This document shows positions 53,171-64,000 of a DNA stretch of 64,000 bases, one piece after another. Each line of letters begins with the position of its first letter. The stretch's first letter is position 1. Source of the DNA: Aptenodytes patagonicus (lineage: Eukaryota > Chordata > Aves > Sphenisciformes > Spheniscidae); assembly GCF_965638725.1 (NCBI RefSeq), contig NC_134961.1, positions 620,001 through 684,000 of the forward strand, written 5' to 3'. Made by a program: the position numbers and the translations under genes. The notes below the pieces were generated by a model. It did no database searches. It saw only the letters and a list, made by a program, of their open reading frames with translations, and was not told the DNA's origin.

Positions 53171-56100
53171 TCACATGAGGTACCACGCCGCAGCTCCTGC
53201 TGCCACAGCGACGCAGGCTGCCAGGATCAGCTGCACTAGGGGCTGCTTTGCCAGGGCCACGGCAGCTTGATAGGGGCAGCCGGGCCCTGCCTTGCCTGCT
53301 AGAACACAGAAAGCACCGTTAGTGCTGCGAGTCTTGTGCCACACGCGTGTGGCAGCTCTGTCGTTGCCCACAACCTACCTAGTTTGTCTGCATAGTAAGG
53401 GCATTTGCGTAGGTCTCCTTTTCCATCGTGGACTGGAAAGCCTCCGTCTTGGGCTTCTTCTGTCAGCGACCTGCCAAGCTTATCCAGTTCATCAAATACC
53501 TGCAAGTGGTCACAGCGAGTACATGAAGCAGGCAGAGCCAGGCAGCTTTCATCCGGACCCCCGGAACAATCTGGAGAACAGGCAAGAGCCACTCCTGCCT
53601 CCCTCCCCCCAAAGACAGCATGGGCTACTCATTTCAGAGTGCCTTGCAGGTGGACCTGTGGTGACATCTGGCACGTGCTACGGCTCTGAGGAGGCACAGC
53701 CCGTTCCAAGAGCATCAAGTCAGACCCAGGAGCGAGACAGATGCAGCATCACCCTGCTGTTCGCCTCCCAGCCTGCTGCGGGTGGGAGTGAGGCAAGGCG
53801 CTCCCCCCTCCCTGCTGCAGACCCTCCCTGGGGATCACTCCTCCTGTTGGTGCAGTGGTCAGGCAGCCCCTCCAGCTCTGCCACCAGGGGTTTCCGTAAG
53901 GATCCTGACAAAGGAGCCAACCACATCCCACCACGTTTCTGGCCAGCTTAAACCACACCGACCTGCTACAGACACAGATTAAAGCTTCCATCCAGTAGCT
54001 AAGACTATGTTCATCCCCCTGGAGCAATTGGCAGCTCAGTCAGGTTTTATGAAAGGCAAATAGTATGGGAAGGAACAAGAGGCTACAGACATTTTTGGAC
54101 ATTAGGCAACATGTCAGACGTGAGACAGGAGATGAATGCACCAGTGTGGTGCAATATGCTCAAGCTGTTTGAGGCTGTCTCGGAGCAAGAGCTCTGCTCC
54201 CCCCGCTGCTTCAGAGCCACACAGCCCACGGGAATCTTGTAGCGAAGTCATCTTAATTTTGCCCTAATCAAAGGCTCGGCCGTGGTGTTGGAGTATGGGT
54301 GGAATTCCTACCCAACACCAGCCGTGTCTCCAGAAGCTAGCGGAAGAGCTATTCAAACTAGAATCCCTCCGAGAAGGAGGGGCTCTGGTGGTCTCAGACC
54401 CAAACCACTGCCTGGATGAGCAGTCTGAATTAACCTGGGCCTAAGAGCTGGTCCAGACCCAAAAGCAGCAGCACCTACACATACAGGGGCTCAAGAGATT
54501 TAGTACCTGCATGTTAAATCTGAAGGCTCGGTTGGCCTCCTCCACGATCCTTTCCTTGGTGTTCTTGTCCAAGTCCAGCGCATTCATCCTCGCTCTGTAG
54601 AGCTGCTTGAACTGCTGCGCATTGGAAATGTTGTCAAACATGTAGAATTGGATCCCTTCCTCAGTAGTGGGTAACTTCAGGGCCCTCTGGGCTACCTTCT
54701 TTAGCACTTGGCCACCTGAGAGGTCCCCCATGTAGCGTGTGTAAGCATGAGCCACTAGCAGCTCTGGCTCATGCTGTCCCACATGATGGATTCTGTCCAC
54801 ATAGTGCTGAGTTGCCTCTGAACACTGGATCTTCTCTTTCCAGTCTTCTCCATAGAAATATTTCAGGTCTTTGACCAATGCTTCTCTCCGGTGAAGCTCT
54901 AGGGGGAAATACAGAGGAGCAAAGACTGGGTTGTCCTTGTTGTGATCCATTTCCTCTTCCAGCGCAGAGTACGTGAAGTAAAGTGCCACGGTGGCCAGCT
55001 ACGGACAAAGCACAGCTAGTGTCAGAAGCCATTCACTAGATTGGCACATCACACCTTGTGACTACTGCCCCCCTTCGTGGAGTCGGGGTAAACAGGGAGG
55101 AAACCCCCCAGGCTTGACACAAAACCAGCCTGGAGAGCCCGTACCAGGCACGTATCACTTGAAGGATCAGAGGCTCTTCTCTATCTACGTTCATAACAAC
55201 AATGCCTACAGAGCATGAGCTAAGAATTAATCGAACGTTAAGAGCTGTGTGCTCTGGGCCTCCTGTCACCTTGAGAGCAAGGCACAGGGACAAACTTCAT
55301 CCAAAAGGTACAACTAGCACCAACAGCCTTGTGCTATAGGAGACGACTGTATATGCCAAGACCTTCAGGATCAGACAGTGCTGCCCAGACCCAGGCCACC
55401 ATCTCTTCTGTACAGAAGAGCAAGCAATCCAACCTGAAGTCTATGGAAAACAGCCTAGTCTTCAGAGGATGGAGTAAGTGCTGTAATCTCACCGGGATTT
55501 CGCTCCTGAACAGCCTAATGCCACCAGTATCTGTGCTGCAGCCACACCTGCCTTGAGCGGCCAGCAAATGCGTGGCCAGAAGCCCAGCACTTCCACCAAA
55601 TCAAACCCGTGCTGGGCCAGCATGCTCCTCACCCCCCCGGGTCCCAGCCGTAGGATACACCAGGCAGAAGTCCTGGACAAGGGCCCTCCTGTAGTTTTGA
55701 CTATGCCACCTAGAAACTGGATTCCTTTCCATCCCCTACACACAGAGCTGTGGGGCTCTGCCTCAGAGTCTGCATCTGTCACTGGGTACGTCAAAGAGCT
55801 TCTCTGCCACGGGAGCAGAGCAGCACTCACCTTGAAGAGCTCCTTCTTGATCCGTCCTTTCAGGAAGTCTTTGACAAACTGAGTGTTCTCCGCACGGTCG
55901 TGGGATTCCTTAGTCCCCTCCTTCAGCAGCTCTGAAAGGTCGGTAGGACTGCAGGCAAACAGGGAGAGCTCCTTTCACCCCACTTCCACGTGCAGTAATG
56001 AGTTTGTCCCTGCTGTGTTTGGGGGGATCCCCCCACTCCCTACCATCTCAGGCCCAGTTTGGAGAAGGTACAAGGTGGGATCCCTCAGGCCAGCCCCACA

Positions 56101-57536
56101 GGCTGGCAGCGCCGGGAGGAAGCAGCAGGGTGGCAGCAGCCAGAGGCTCCTTCCGCAGACGCGGGCGCCCGTGTGCCAACCAGACTTGCCATTCCGGGAG
56201 GGCTGGGGCTTACCGGGGACTCAGACCCAGGATGCTGAAGCAATTGCCAAGGATCCTCCGATCCTTGCACCATTACTTTTGCTTCTCCATCCATGTGAGC
56301 CCCAACAATACTACAAAAGGAGGCCTTGAGCATATGAAGAGCAACTACCGGGGCAGGCTAAAGGGCACAGGAGCCTTGGTGGTGTCCTCCGTGGTCACTC
56401 TGGAGAAGGAGAAAGGCTCAGCTAAGAGCAGATGCATACAGAGGCAGGACCCTAGCTTTTCCAACTTGGGTATTAACTGCTGGAGAAGAGATGAGAGCTG
56501 AATGGCAAAACAGGGCAAGAACACCCTTAAAAAGTTTATTTATCCTGAATTATACTGTTTTTGCAGGTTTCCACAAGTTGTCTTTCTAAAAAAAAGACCC
56601 AAACATAAATCTGTGATTTTAGGTTACAGCCACTGCACCTACCTGGAGTTTGGTACAGAGTTATCAACACCTACACTCACTCAAAATTATGCCAAAGTGC
56701 ACCTTACAGTTTTTATGACTAGTTTGCTGCAGAGAGCGTGTTCCTGTTAGCTGTAAGAGAGACAGACTTTGAACACTCCAGACCCACTGAGTGGCCGAAC
56801 ACTGCAGCCAGCAGGCTAGACGAGGCCTGGATGTGCCGGGAGAGCCAGGTAGCATTAACTTCTCATGAAACTGAGCCTGTCAAGTCAGAGAGAAGTCAAC
56901 CAGCCTATCTAGGTATTCTGGGAAGCACCCTATTCACCCTTCCCGTTTTCCAAGTCTGAAGCCTTGGCTTTTAGAGCATGTGTGTGAATTTGTTTTTTTA
57001 AACTAACCTCCAAGAAAATATTCTTGCCTAGACCAGTGGGTATTCTGCAAAGGCAAGAGAGGCAGCTCACTGGAGCAGAGTTCACCTCTAGAGTCATCTT
57101 TCAAAACAAGAAGCTGCTATCACATGATACTGCCCAGCAAGCCATGGAAAACTGGCTCACCTTGGCCAGGAAGGCACAAACACAACTGCCTAATGGTCAA
57201 AGCATTTCTGAAATGCGAGTTCGATAGTAGAGACTAAAAAAATAACTGCTTGTTGTCAGCCTAGCCAGATCGCTCCTTCCCATCCCTTCCACTACAGTTT
57301 GATTAAACAGATTTTACTGCACATATATTTGATTAATCACCTATTGGAGTCCCTCACTCCTTTTCAGATGAGGAGAAAGATCATTCCTTTACCTGGAAGG
57401 CCTCCTGCCTTGCCCAAGACCGTGTCTGTGCCATGTTGTGAGACAGGACTCACCTGACATTGTCATCTTCTGTTTCCTCATAGCGCAGGATTTCCCCTTC
57501 TTCTCCCCCCTCCGAGCCCTCCGTAGCTGATGGCAT
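53171..57536 (-). CDS. HMOX2: HMOX2 (heme oxygenase 2)
   Basis: The constitutive ER-anchored heme oxygenase, converting heme to biliverdin, CO and iron with electrons from cytochrome P450 reductase. Five coding exons on the minus strand: 57454-57536, 55831-55948, 54507-54998, 53379-53499, 53171-53298, giving 313 aa (human 316). Residues 1-27 are acidic ([20 protein letters not shown]). The proximal heme ligand is His44 in [10 protein letters not shown]. The heme oxygenase signature [13 protein letters not shown] is at about 147-159, followed by LSGGQ. Two heme regulatory Cys-Pro motifs are kept, Cys264 (RKCPYY) and Cys279 (GPGCPYQ). The C-terminal anchor is [20 protein letters not shown]. The last exon has a tandem TAGCAG acceptor, so a form lacking Ala272 (start at 53295) is possible. 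The start ATG is the first codon of the only frame joining exon 2. Non-coding exon 1 probably ends at 62737. Confidence 0.97.
53500..54506 (-). other. HMOX2: HMOX2 intron before coding exon 4
   Basis: A 1.0-kb intron with donor GTACTA after AACATGCAG and acceptor CCACTTGCAG. No other feature was seen. Confidence 0.85.
54999..55830 (-). other. HMOX2: HMOX2 intron before coding exon 3
   Basis: A 0.83-kb intron with donor GTGAGT and a weak acceptor (TTTGTCCGTAG). Short open frames inside have no homology. Confidence 0.85.
55949..57453 (-). other. HMOX2: HMOX2 intron before coding exon 2
   Basis: A 1.5-kb intron with donor GTGAGT and acceptor TTTGCCTGCAG, with an AT-rich middle near 56.5-57.3 kb. 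No exon or repeat was recognised. Confidence 0.85.
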
Positions 57537-60500
57537 TGCTGGTCAGTGCTGGAGATGAGACAATCTGAAAGGCAAAATTAGGGAGGGGTTTTAGAGGGAA
57601 GCTGCCTTAGCAAAGGGACGGGTATGAAATGCTGAGCAGTCTAGCAAGGAGCCTCTGAGCTGCTCCACCACGCAGGGCGGTGAGGGGCAGCCACTGGCCA
57701 TTTCCACTGGCACACCAGGCACTTTGAAGGAAGCAGGCTTGCTTGTTCAGTTTGGCTACCTCAGGTGAACCTCAACACTAACACCCAGTTCACAAAGTAC
57801 TAACCCTCAGAGGAGGCCTACAACACAGCAAGCAGCCTGCATCAGGTTTCCCACTTCAGGATGGCTCCTGGCTGAAGATGATGAGCGACCTCCACGTTAG
57901 CAACCTGCATTGAAATTGTGAGTGAGCTGCTTTCCACTGGTGCTACCAAATATCTCATCCAATGTTAGACTCTGGAAAGGGAAGCACCTCTCCTTCAGTC
58001 AGGAGGAAAAACAAGCTACTTCGTTTCCACAGCAGTACAGAGCCTCCCCTGGAGGAAAGCAGTGGTGAATTAGGCCAGCTAAGCTCTGAAATCAGGCAGC
58101 TCGCAGGGGAAACAAGTCTTCCTTGCGACGGAGCGTATGAAGAGGAACTTCCAAAGCAGGGGCAGATTTCACTGCTCTGCCTTTCCTGGGCTGTACTCCA
58201 TGAAGAGCCGAAGTGGCCGCCCTCTGAACAGAGTAAGCCGCAGCTAGCTCCTGCTACCACTCACACACTCCTCTCCTGCCCGGCAGGGTTTACTTCAAAC
58301 CCCAGAAGCAACTGGGTTCTCCCTCCTCTTTTGCAAAAGGAAGAAAAATCTCCTCGGATGTAGCAGGATGCACAAGACTAACCCAGAAGCAGGAGCAAGA
58401 CGCCTGGCTTACATCAGTTGAGCACCCCTGTTAAGCCAGAAATCCAGCCACCTCATTGATAAAATGGACCTGTAATCAGCTTTGGGCAGAGCAGCACCAC
58501 CACCTTACAGGCAGCCTTGCCAGACGAGCAAGGAACTAAGCTGCTCGCTGGCTCTTCGGAAGGCACTCACTGTAAGAGAGCCATCCCTCACGTTCCCCCA
58601 CTTCAGTTCAGTCCCCCTCGGTGGGCTGCATCTGCAGGCTCGCTGCTCGGCCCGTGCCCGGGGGCTGGGAGAACAGCAGACAAGCAGCTGTGAGCTTGCC
58701 AAGCTCATTAGCACAGGACCAGGACCAGCACCAGCACATCAGTTGCTGGCTCACACGAAGCACACCAGTTATAAATTAACTGCCCTCCCGTTCCTCACCC
58801 CCAAGTTTCTAAGCTCTGTTTTACAGCCACTCTCGCTGCCCTCCACACTGCGGCACAGGACTCGGCCAGAAGCGCTGGGAGCTGGGTCTGAGCACCCATC
58901 CCCGGGTGCAGCACAGCAAGGCCCCCCGGCTCGGGCGCAGCACTCAGTTTGGAGGACGCATCACCAGGGTGAAGGTTCCCCTTGTGAATCACACAGCCTT
59001 TGGGCTCACCGGGACAGAGCCTTCCCCAAGGGGAGGACTGACCAAAACACATTATTTTGTGATGCCAGCTAGCCCAGTGCAGCAGCAGAAGTCATTAGGG
59101 GTGGCAGCCCTACGTCCCCATGGCCCTGTCCCACAGGACAGGGCACGGCACAGCATCCCCACCCCTAGGACAGAGAAGTTTAGGGCAGGATGATGCAGCT
59201 GGGGCAGAAAGGCACACCAGCACAAGGGCTCAGAGATATTTGAGGAAACCAGGTTCAGGTGCTGTATTGTCTATTTGATCACTCACTAGACAGCAAGCAC
59301 GTTCACGCCAAGTCAGCAAACGGGACCTACCTTCACTCTTCACACAGCTTCAGCTTGAAACATCGGGAAATGCCCACCGCGGGCAAGGGAAACTAAAGCA
59401 AAGAGGCAAATAACCTGCCCGGGCTCAGCCAGGAGCCTGTTGTGGGCACAGAGGGGAACAGCCTGCTTGCCTCACAGCACAGCGCAGCCAGCCTCCTGCC
59501 AATACAGACACACAAGTTCTGATGACACCCTGCTTACTTCAGGCCAGGCACTGCTCAAGAAATGCAGATTCCAAAGTTAAACTAGACAAACTGGTTCCGA
59601 TTTATCTTATACTTCCAGAAAGCCAGAGTCCTGGAGGTAGGGCGTGCTGCCTCTGCACACTGCCAGGCCTGCAACAGCCACCGGTACCAAGCAGCAGGTG
59701 AGAGCAGAGCTGCAAAGAGCACTTCAGCACCGCTCATCCCTTGGAAGAGGCCTGAAGGTCGACATTAAATCCAACCCAAAGGAACACACCAGATCAAGCC
59801 TCAGAAACTAGCAGTTAACAGCAGCAATGGTTCAATGCTCCCAATGGGCAGACGTACACGGCGTGGCTCCCGAGATCACCATTGTACAAGTCAGGTCTGC
59901 TAACTTACTGGTTAGAGCCTCCACACCCACGCCTCGCAGCACACTCGTGTTTAGCAGCGCTCACCAACACTGAAACTTTGCTCTCCATGCTACACAGGGG
60001 GCATCTGATGGGGTCTCGGAAGCCTTTACCCAAGCCTGTTACTAGTGTTGGAGAAGCACAACTGATCAGAACAGTGAATTATTGTTCCAGTAGCACTGTC
60101 TGCTGTCGGAAGAAGGGGTTAGCATGCAAAAAGTTATTTAAGGACTTTTGGTGCACTCTCAGACTTGTCTCTCCCACAGCTTTTTTTGTAGAGGCTCAGT
60201 CTGACATGTTCATCTCCATAGCAATACGCAGGGCGGTGATGACACCAGTCTCTTTAGTCCGAGGTGAGGACAGTACACGTACGGGAAGCTCAGATTTTTC
60301 CTGATACTGTCTCTAGTATAGACGCCTCCCCGATGAGCCATGAATTCAAGAGACAAGTCAGCACAAATCAAACCCCTGTCCTTTTCAGTATTAGGATATT
60401 GCATGAGAACTGGGAGGAAGGGAAGTCAAAATCATTGTATCTCTCTTACCACCACACAACATCACTTTTATCAAAAACTGGCAACTGAAAGCCGACAACA

Positions 60501-62736
60501 CGGTCACTGGTCAGAGCCCTGGTTTCTCGGGGCGTTCTGCTCCTCTGAAAGAGGCAGTGTCCTACACACCGAGAGGGAGGTTCAAGCAGCTGCCCTACCT
60601 CCACTGCAGAGGCTGGAACGTCGTTTCATTTGCTACGAGGAGCTCTGCTCATCAAGACCCTGGCTGATGTTCAGGGTAAACATATACCTTCCCGGTGCCC
60701 TGACAGCAGGCTGCTTGGGAGAAATCCAACAGCCACAAGAGTCGGGATAGCAGGGCTGGAGAGCAGGGAGAAGGTTTGTACAGAACACCGCAGCACTCCA
60801 AACATTTCTTTGCCAATAATAGTGTTCAAACCCTCCGAGAAAACATCCCTATCTCATCTAACCAGCAATTAGTTTGCCCCTACACACATTTCCACAGCAA
60901 GCTTCACACTCAAGATGCACAGCTGTTCTCCCCAGGGTAGGAAGACACTTAATCCCAACAATCCCGTGCCTTTTGAAGGAAGTAGATGCTGCTGCTGCAG
61001 GGAAGCAAGACTGGAAGTCCTGGCTTTGCTTGGGCACCCTCAGGAGAAGTTCAATAACTCACAACCACCCAGGCAGTACAGAGTTCATGTTTGCTGTTCA
61101 ACTAGCATGCAACTTCAAGGTATTTCCCCACACGCGGGGCTTACATCCTTGCTTTAACAAGCAGCAGAGTGTGGCTGGACCTACCCAAGCATTGCTGCAG
61201 CAGAGACAAACCCCAGAACCTCAGGCGCAGCGGCTTGAAGAGTCATCGCAGAGGTAACCTGGCAATCACATCGGGAGAGCTTCACGTCTCCTCCTCCCTC
61301 TGGGGAGGTATTTGGCACCAGCTGCTGCTGGAAATGGAGCCTCACAGAGTAAGTTACTACATTACCTGATCCCAGGTATGTTTAAGACTTCACCTGGACA
61401 CAGCCTAAATTTAGGCAATAATTCAAGTCTAAGACACTTCTAGCAGTGCCCGCGCAAACGCTACTTCTGTCTCCCAGAGCTGTAGTCCAGCACCTCAACA
61501 AATTGACCGAGGAGACAAACTCCTGGCGAGTTCACAGATCTTGCCCAGTTCCACACTTCGGTAAGCGGCCCTTGCGTCAGGCAGTGCATCAGGAATCTAT
61601 TTTCTCACATTAACTAGGAGAACAGCGCAAGGGGCAGGTCAGTCAGGGTTAGATCCGGGGGGAGGAAGAGCGTGGTGTGACAGACACACATGAATATATC
61701 AAACAGCCTTGGCTCGGGGGAGAGCCAGCGCTTGCCCTGCCTGTCCCGGAATGCAGTCAGCTGTGCCTGGGACACCCCAAGCAGGGCCAGTGACAGGCAC
61801 TTATGGCTGATGTATGTAATGCAGCGCTGCGTACAAGCGCTAGGCACTGCGAGGCTTGAATAAGACATTTGTTTCACCCAACAGTGGAAAAGCAGGGACA
61901 GCGACAGGCCTCAGAGGCCTTCATCCTCCAAGCTCTTCACTGAGCTCAGCTGGGTCAGGAAGAGCCAAGCGCCGCCCCCGCCGCTGGGCGAAGCCAGCGC
62001 AGGACTCCTGTCCCGAAAGACTCGGGCATCCTTCACAAGAAGCCGCGTGCAGGAATCACCGCAGCGATGCGATGAGGCAACTGTTCTGGCACACCTCCTC
62101 AGCTGCTGTGCAGACGCTCGCCCACGGGAGCAGAAGGAAGAGATTAGGGAGGCCGGACAACCGCCGGCCCGGCACGCCGCCAGCGCTCGGCTAGTCACGA
62201 GCCCGCAGCTCGCAGACGGGCGCTGCGGACCCCGAGCGGCTTGAGGCGTGTTGAGGACCGTCCTTCCGCGGCCTGCGGTGCGCCGCACCGGCGCCCCAGC
62301 CAGCAGCCCGGCCCAGGGCAAAGGCGGACAGGACGGCCGCGACAGCCCTGCCGGCGGCCGGGAGGGCAAGAGGCGGGGCAGGGCCGGGGGCAGAATCACG
62401 GGCCGGGCGCCGCTCCCAGGCCCCGGCCCGGCCGCCCCGGGACCCGGAGCCGGAGGGCAGAGGCGCACGGACACGGCCCCGAGACGGCCCGGACGGGTTT
62501 CCCGGCCGAGCGTCTTCCCCGCCGCAGGGTACCGGACCCACCTGCCCCCGGGAGAGGGAAGGCCGGGGCCGCCGCCTCCCGCGGCAGCTCCCGGGGAGCC
62601 CGGCCTCCTTCCCCCGGCGGGGAAGCGGCGAGGGCCCGGGTCAGGGGGAGCGGAGTCCCGCGGGGGGAAGTCCCGAGGGCTGAGGCCCGGTACCGGCCCG
62701 GCCGCGTTGCCATGGAGACGCGCCGCGCGCACTCAC
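57537..62736 (-). other. HMOX2: HMOX2 5' UTR and first intron (inferred)
   Basis: About 5.2 kb between the HMOX2 start codon and the candidate non-coding first exon. Most is unique sequence of moderate GC, entering a CpG island from about 62.0 kb. No coding segment is supported. The acceptor of the start-codon exon is not pinned down. Confidence 0.55.
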
Positions 62737-63045
62737 CCGCCGTCGCCGCCCGCCCTCTGCCCCGCGGCGCGAGACAAAGACCGGGCCCGGCCGCCCCAGA
62801 TTTATTGACGAGGGGGGTGACGGAGCGGCGAATCAGGAGCCACCGACGGCACCCGCCGGCGTCGCCGATTGGCGGAGGCGGCCGGGGACGTCACACAGGG
62901 GCTCTACCTCCCTCCCCGCCTCGCCTCGCCGTCGGCCAACGGCGACCTCCCGCCTCGCGCCAGGCCCCGCCCCGGGGGCGGCCGGCGCGCGCCGCCGCGC
63001 AGACGCAGACGGTGCCCGGCCCGGGGGAAGGCGGCAAAGGAGAAA
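62737..63045 (-). promoter_or_regulatory. HMOX2: HMOX2 CpG-island promoter and candidate non-coding exon 1
   Basis: On the minus strand a strong donor, GGCGG|GTGAGTGC, places the end of a candidate non-coding exon at 62737. Upstream on that strand are a CCAAT box (ATTGG at 62868-62872 in plus-strand terms) and a near-consensus CRE (GACGTCAC at 62887-62894). These suit transcription starting near 62.80-62.85 kb. There is no TATA box. A further TTTATT at 62801-62806 reads as AATAAA on the minus strand, so read-through transcripts of the zinc-finger gene could also end inside this promoter. Confidence 0.5.
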
Positions 63046-63748
63046 CGGTGGGAACGGCGGCGGCTTTATTTGGCGGTTTGGGAAATAATCAGACCGCACT
63101 AACACACGGCTCAGCGCCCCCCACACCCCCCCGCGCGGGCCCTGGCCCTTGCCCGCGCGGCTCACGCCGAGGCAGCGATCGCCACCAGCCCGGCCGGCTC
63201 CGCGGCCCCGGCGGACGCCCCGCGGCGGGTGGGGTTGAGGCGCACCAGGCTTTCGGCTTCCCCGTCCTACAGGCCCAGGTAATTCAGAGCCTCCGAAGAA
63301 AGGAGCGGCAGGGAGGGAACGCAAGAGCTTTTGTTCATCTAGTCAGAGCGCTGCGGTCCGTTCGGTTCACTCCATAATAATTGTCCGGAAGGTGCGCGCA
63401 CAGAGAAAAGGCAAGGTATTTTACCTCCCTCTAAAATGCACCACCAAGTACATTCCAGCCTTTTCAAACGACTTCCTTTCTGTCCCTCTCCCAAGAGCTC
63501 TACCTCCGGACACCACCTCCTTCCCCTGCTGTGTCACACGCTCTTCCCTAAACCTCCAATTCAGCTCCTCGCACCGACTCTCCCCTTCTTCCACCTCTCT
63601 CTTTTAGGACTTGTTCTCCTAAAAAGAAACTGCTCTCACCCTCCGCAAGCAGGGCGGTCGGTAGAGCGGAGGGAGAGAGACACTGGGCTTTGCTCCCCAG
63701 GGATGCTCACAGGGTACCAGACCTAACTGCTCCCCACACTCTCCCCTC
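63046..63748 (-). other. 3' UTR of the C2H2 zinc-finger gene
   Basis: About 0.7 kb between the TAG stop and the AATAAA at 63065-63070 on the minus strand. It is pyrimidine-rich on the plus strand at 63470-63610 and has no further coding signal. Confidence 0.6.
63065..63070 (-). terminator. Poly(A) signal AATAAA of the zinc-finger gene
   Basis: TTTATT in plus-strand terms, within GGCTTTATTTGG. It is the first canonical hexamer downstream of the zinc-finger stop codon. Cleavage is expected near 63045, only about 150 bases from the HMOX2 CRE/CCAAT cluster. Confidence 0.6.

Positions 63749-64000
<252 letters not shown>

Noticed and set aside
62241-63377. 378-aa plus-strand open frame at the HMOX2 promoter
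   Set aside because: CpG-island composition (Arg/Pro/Gly/Ala), no homology, and it crosses the inferred promoter and the zinc-finger 3' UTR.

Overview
The window is vertebrate genomic DNA with spliced genes, GT-AG introns, CpG-island promoters and AATAAA poly(A) signals. It is GC-rich and gene-dense, with few interspersed repeats apart from two possible old CR1-like fragments. This fits an avian (archosaur) microchromosome; the species cannot be named from the sequence. The gene order MGRN1 (-), UBALD1 (+), C16orf96-like (-), CDIP1 (+), HMOX2 (-) is, from knowledge of the human map, the mirror image of human 16p13.3 with relative orientations kept.

Layout. 1-3677: first coding exon of MGRN1 and part of its intron 1. 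3678-11155: divergent interval between MGRN1 and UBALD1, holding a 1.6-kb G-rich 30-bp minisatellite (4041-5622) and a CpG-island promoter (about 10.2-11.15 kb). 11156-20350: UBALD1, three coding exons, 162 aa. 21098-27275: a complete C16orf96-like (DUF4795) gene; I could assemble 14 exons in one open frame, 633 aa. 27.3-28.1 kb: CpG-rich divergent promoter for that gene and probably for CDIP1. 28.1-48.1 kb: about 20 kb with no convincing exon, most likely the long 5' intron of CDIP1. 48153-51690: CDIP1, four coding exons, 201 aa. 52.5-62.8 kb: HMOX2, five coding exons, 313 aa, with both Cys-Pro heme regulatory motifs, tail-to-tail with CDIP1. 63.0-64.0 kb: 3' end of a C2H2 zinc-finger gene on the minus strand, in the position where human has NMRAL1.

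The genes are not a pathway. MGRN1 is an E3 ubiquitin ligase, UBALD1 a UBA-like small protein, CDIP1 a LITAF-domain pro-apoptotic endosomal membrane protein, HMOX2 the constitutive heme oxygenase, and the C16orf96-like protein an uncharacterised coiled-coil protein related to the sperm protein QRICH2. What they share is an old syntenic block with alternating divergent and convergent neighbours. Most of the unusual sequence is repeats next to promoters or exons: the MGRN1-upstream minisatellite, a (CGG)11 in the UBALD1 leader and a (CAG)11 in a CDIP1 intron. There is also paired ACTACA-type promoter motifs, two NAGNAG splice acceptors and a very short gap between the zinc-finger gene's poly(A) signal and the HMOX2 promoter. 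I found no convincing new multi-gene system.
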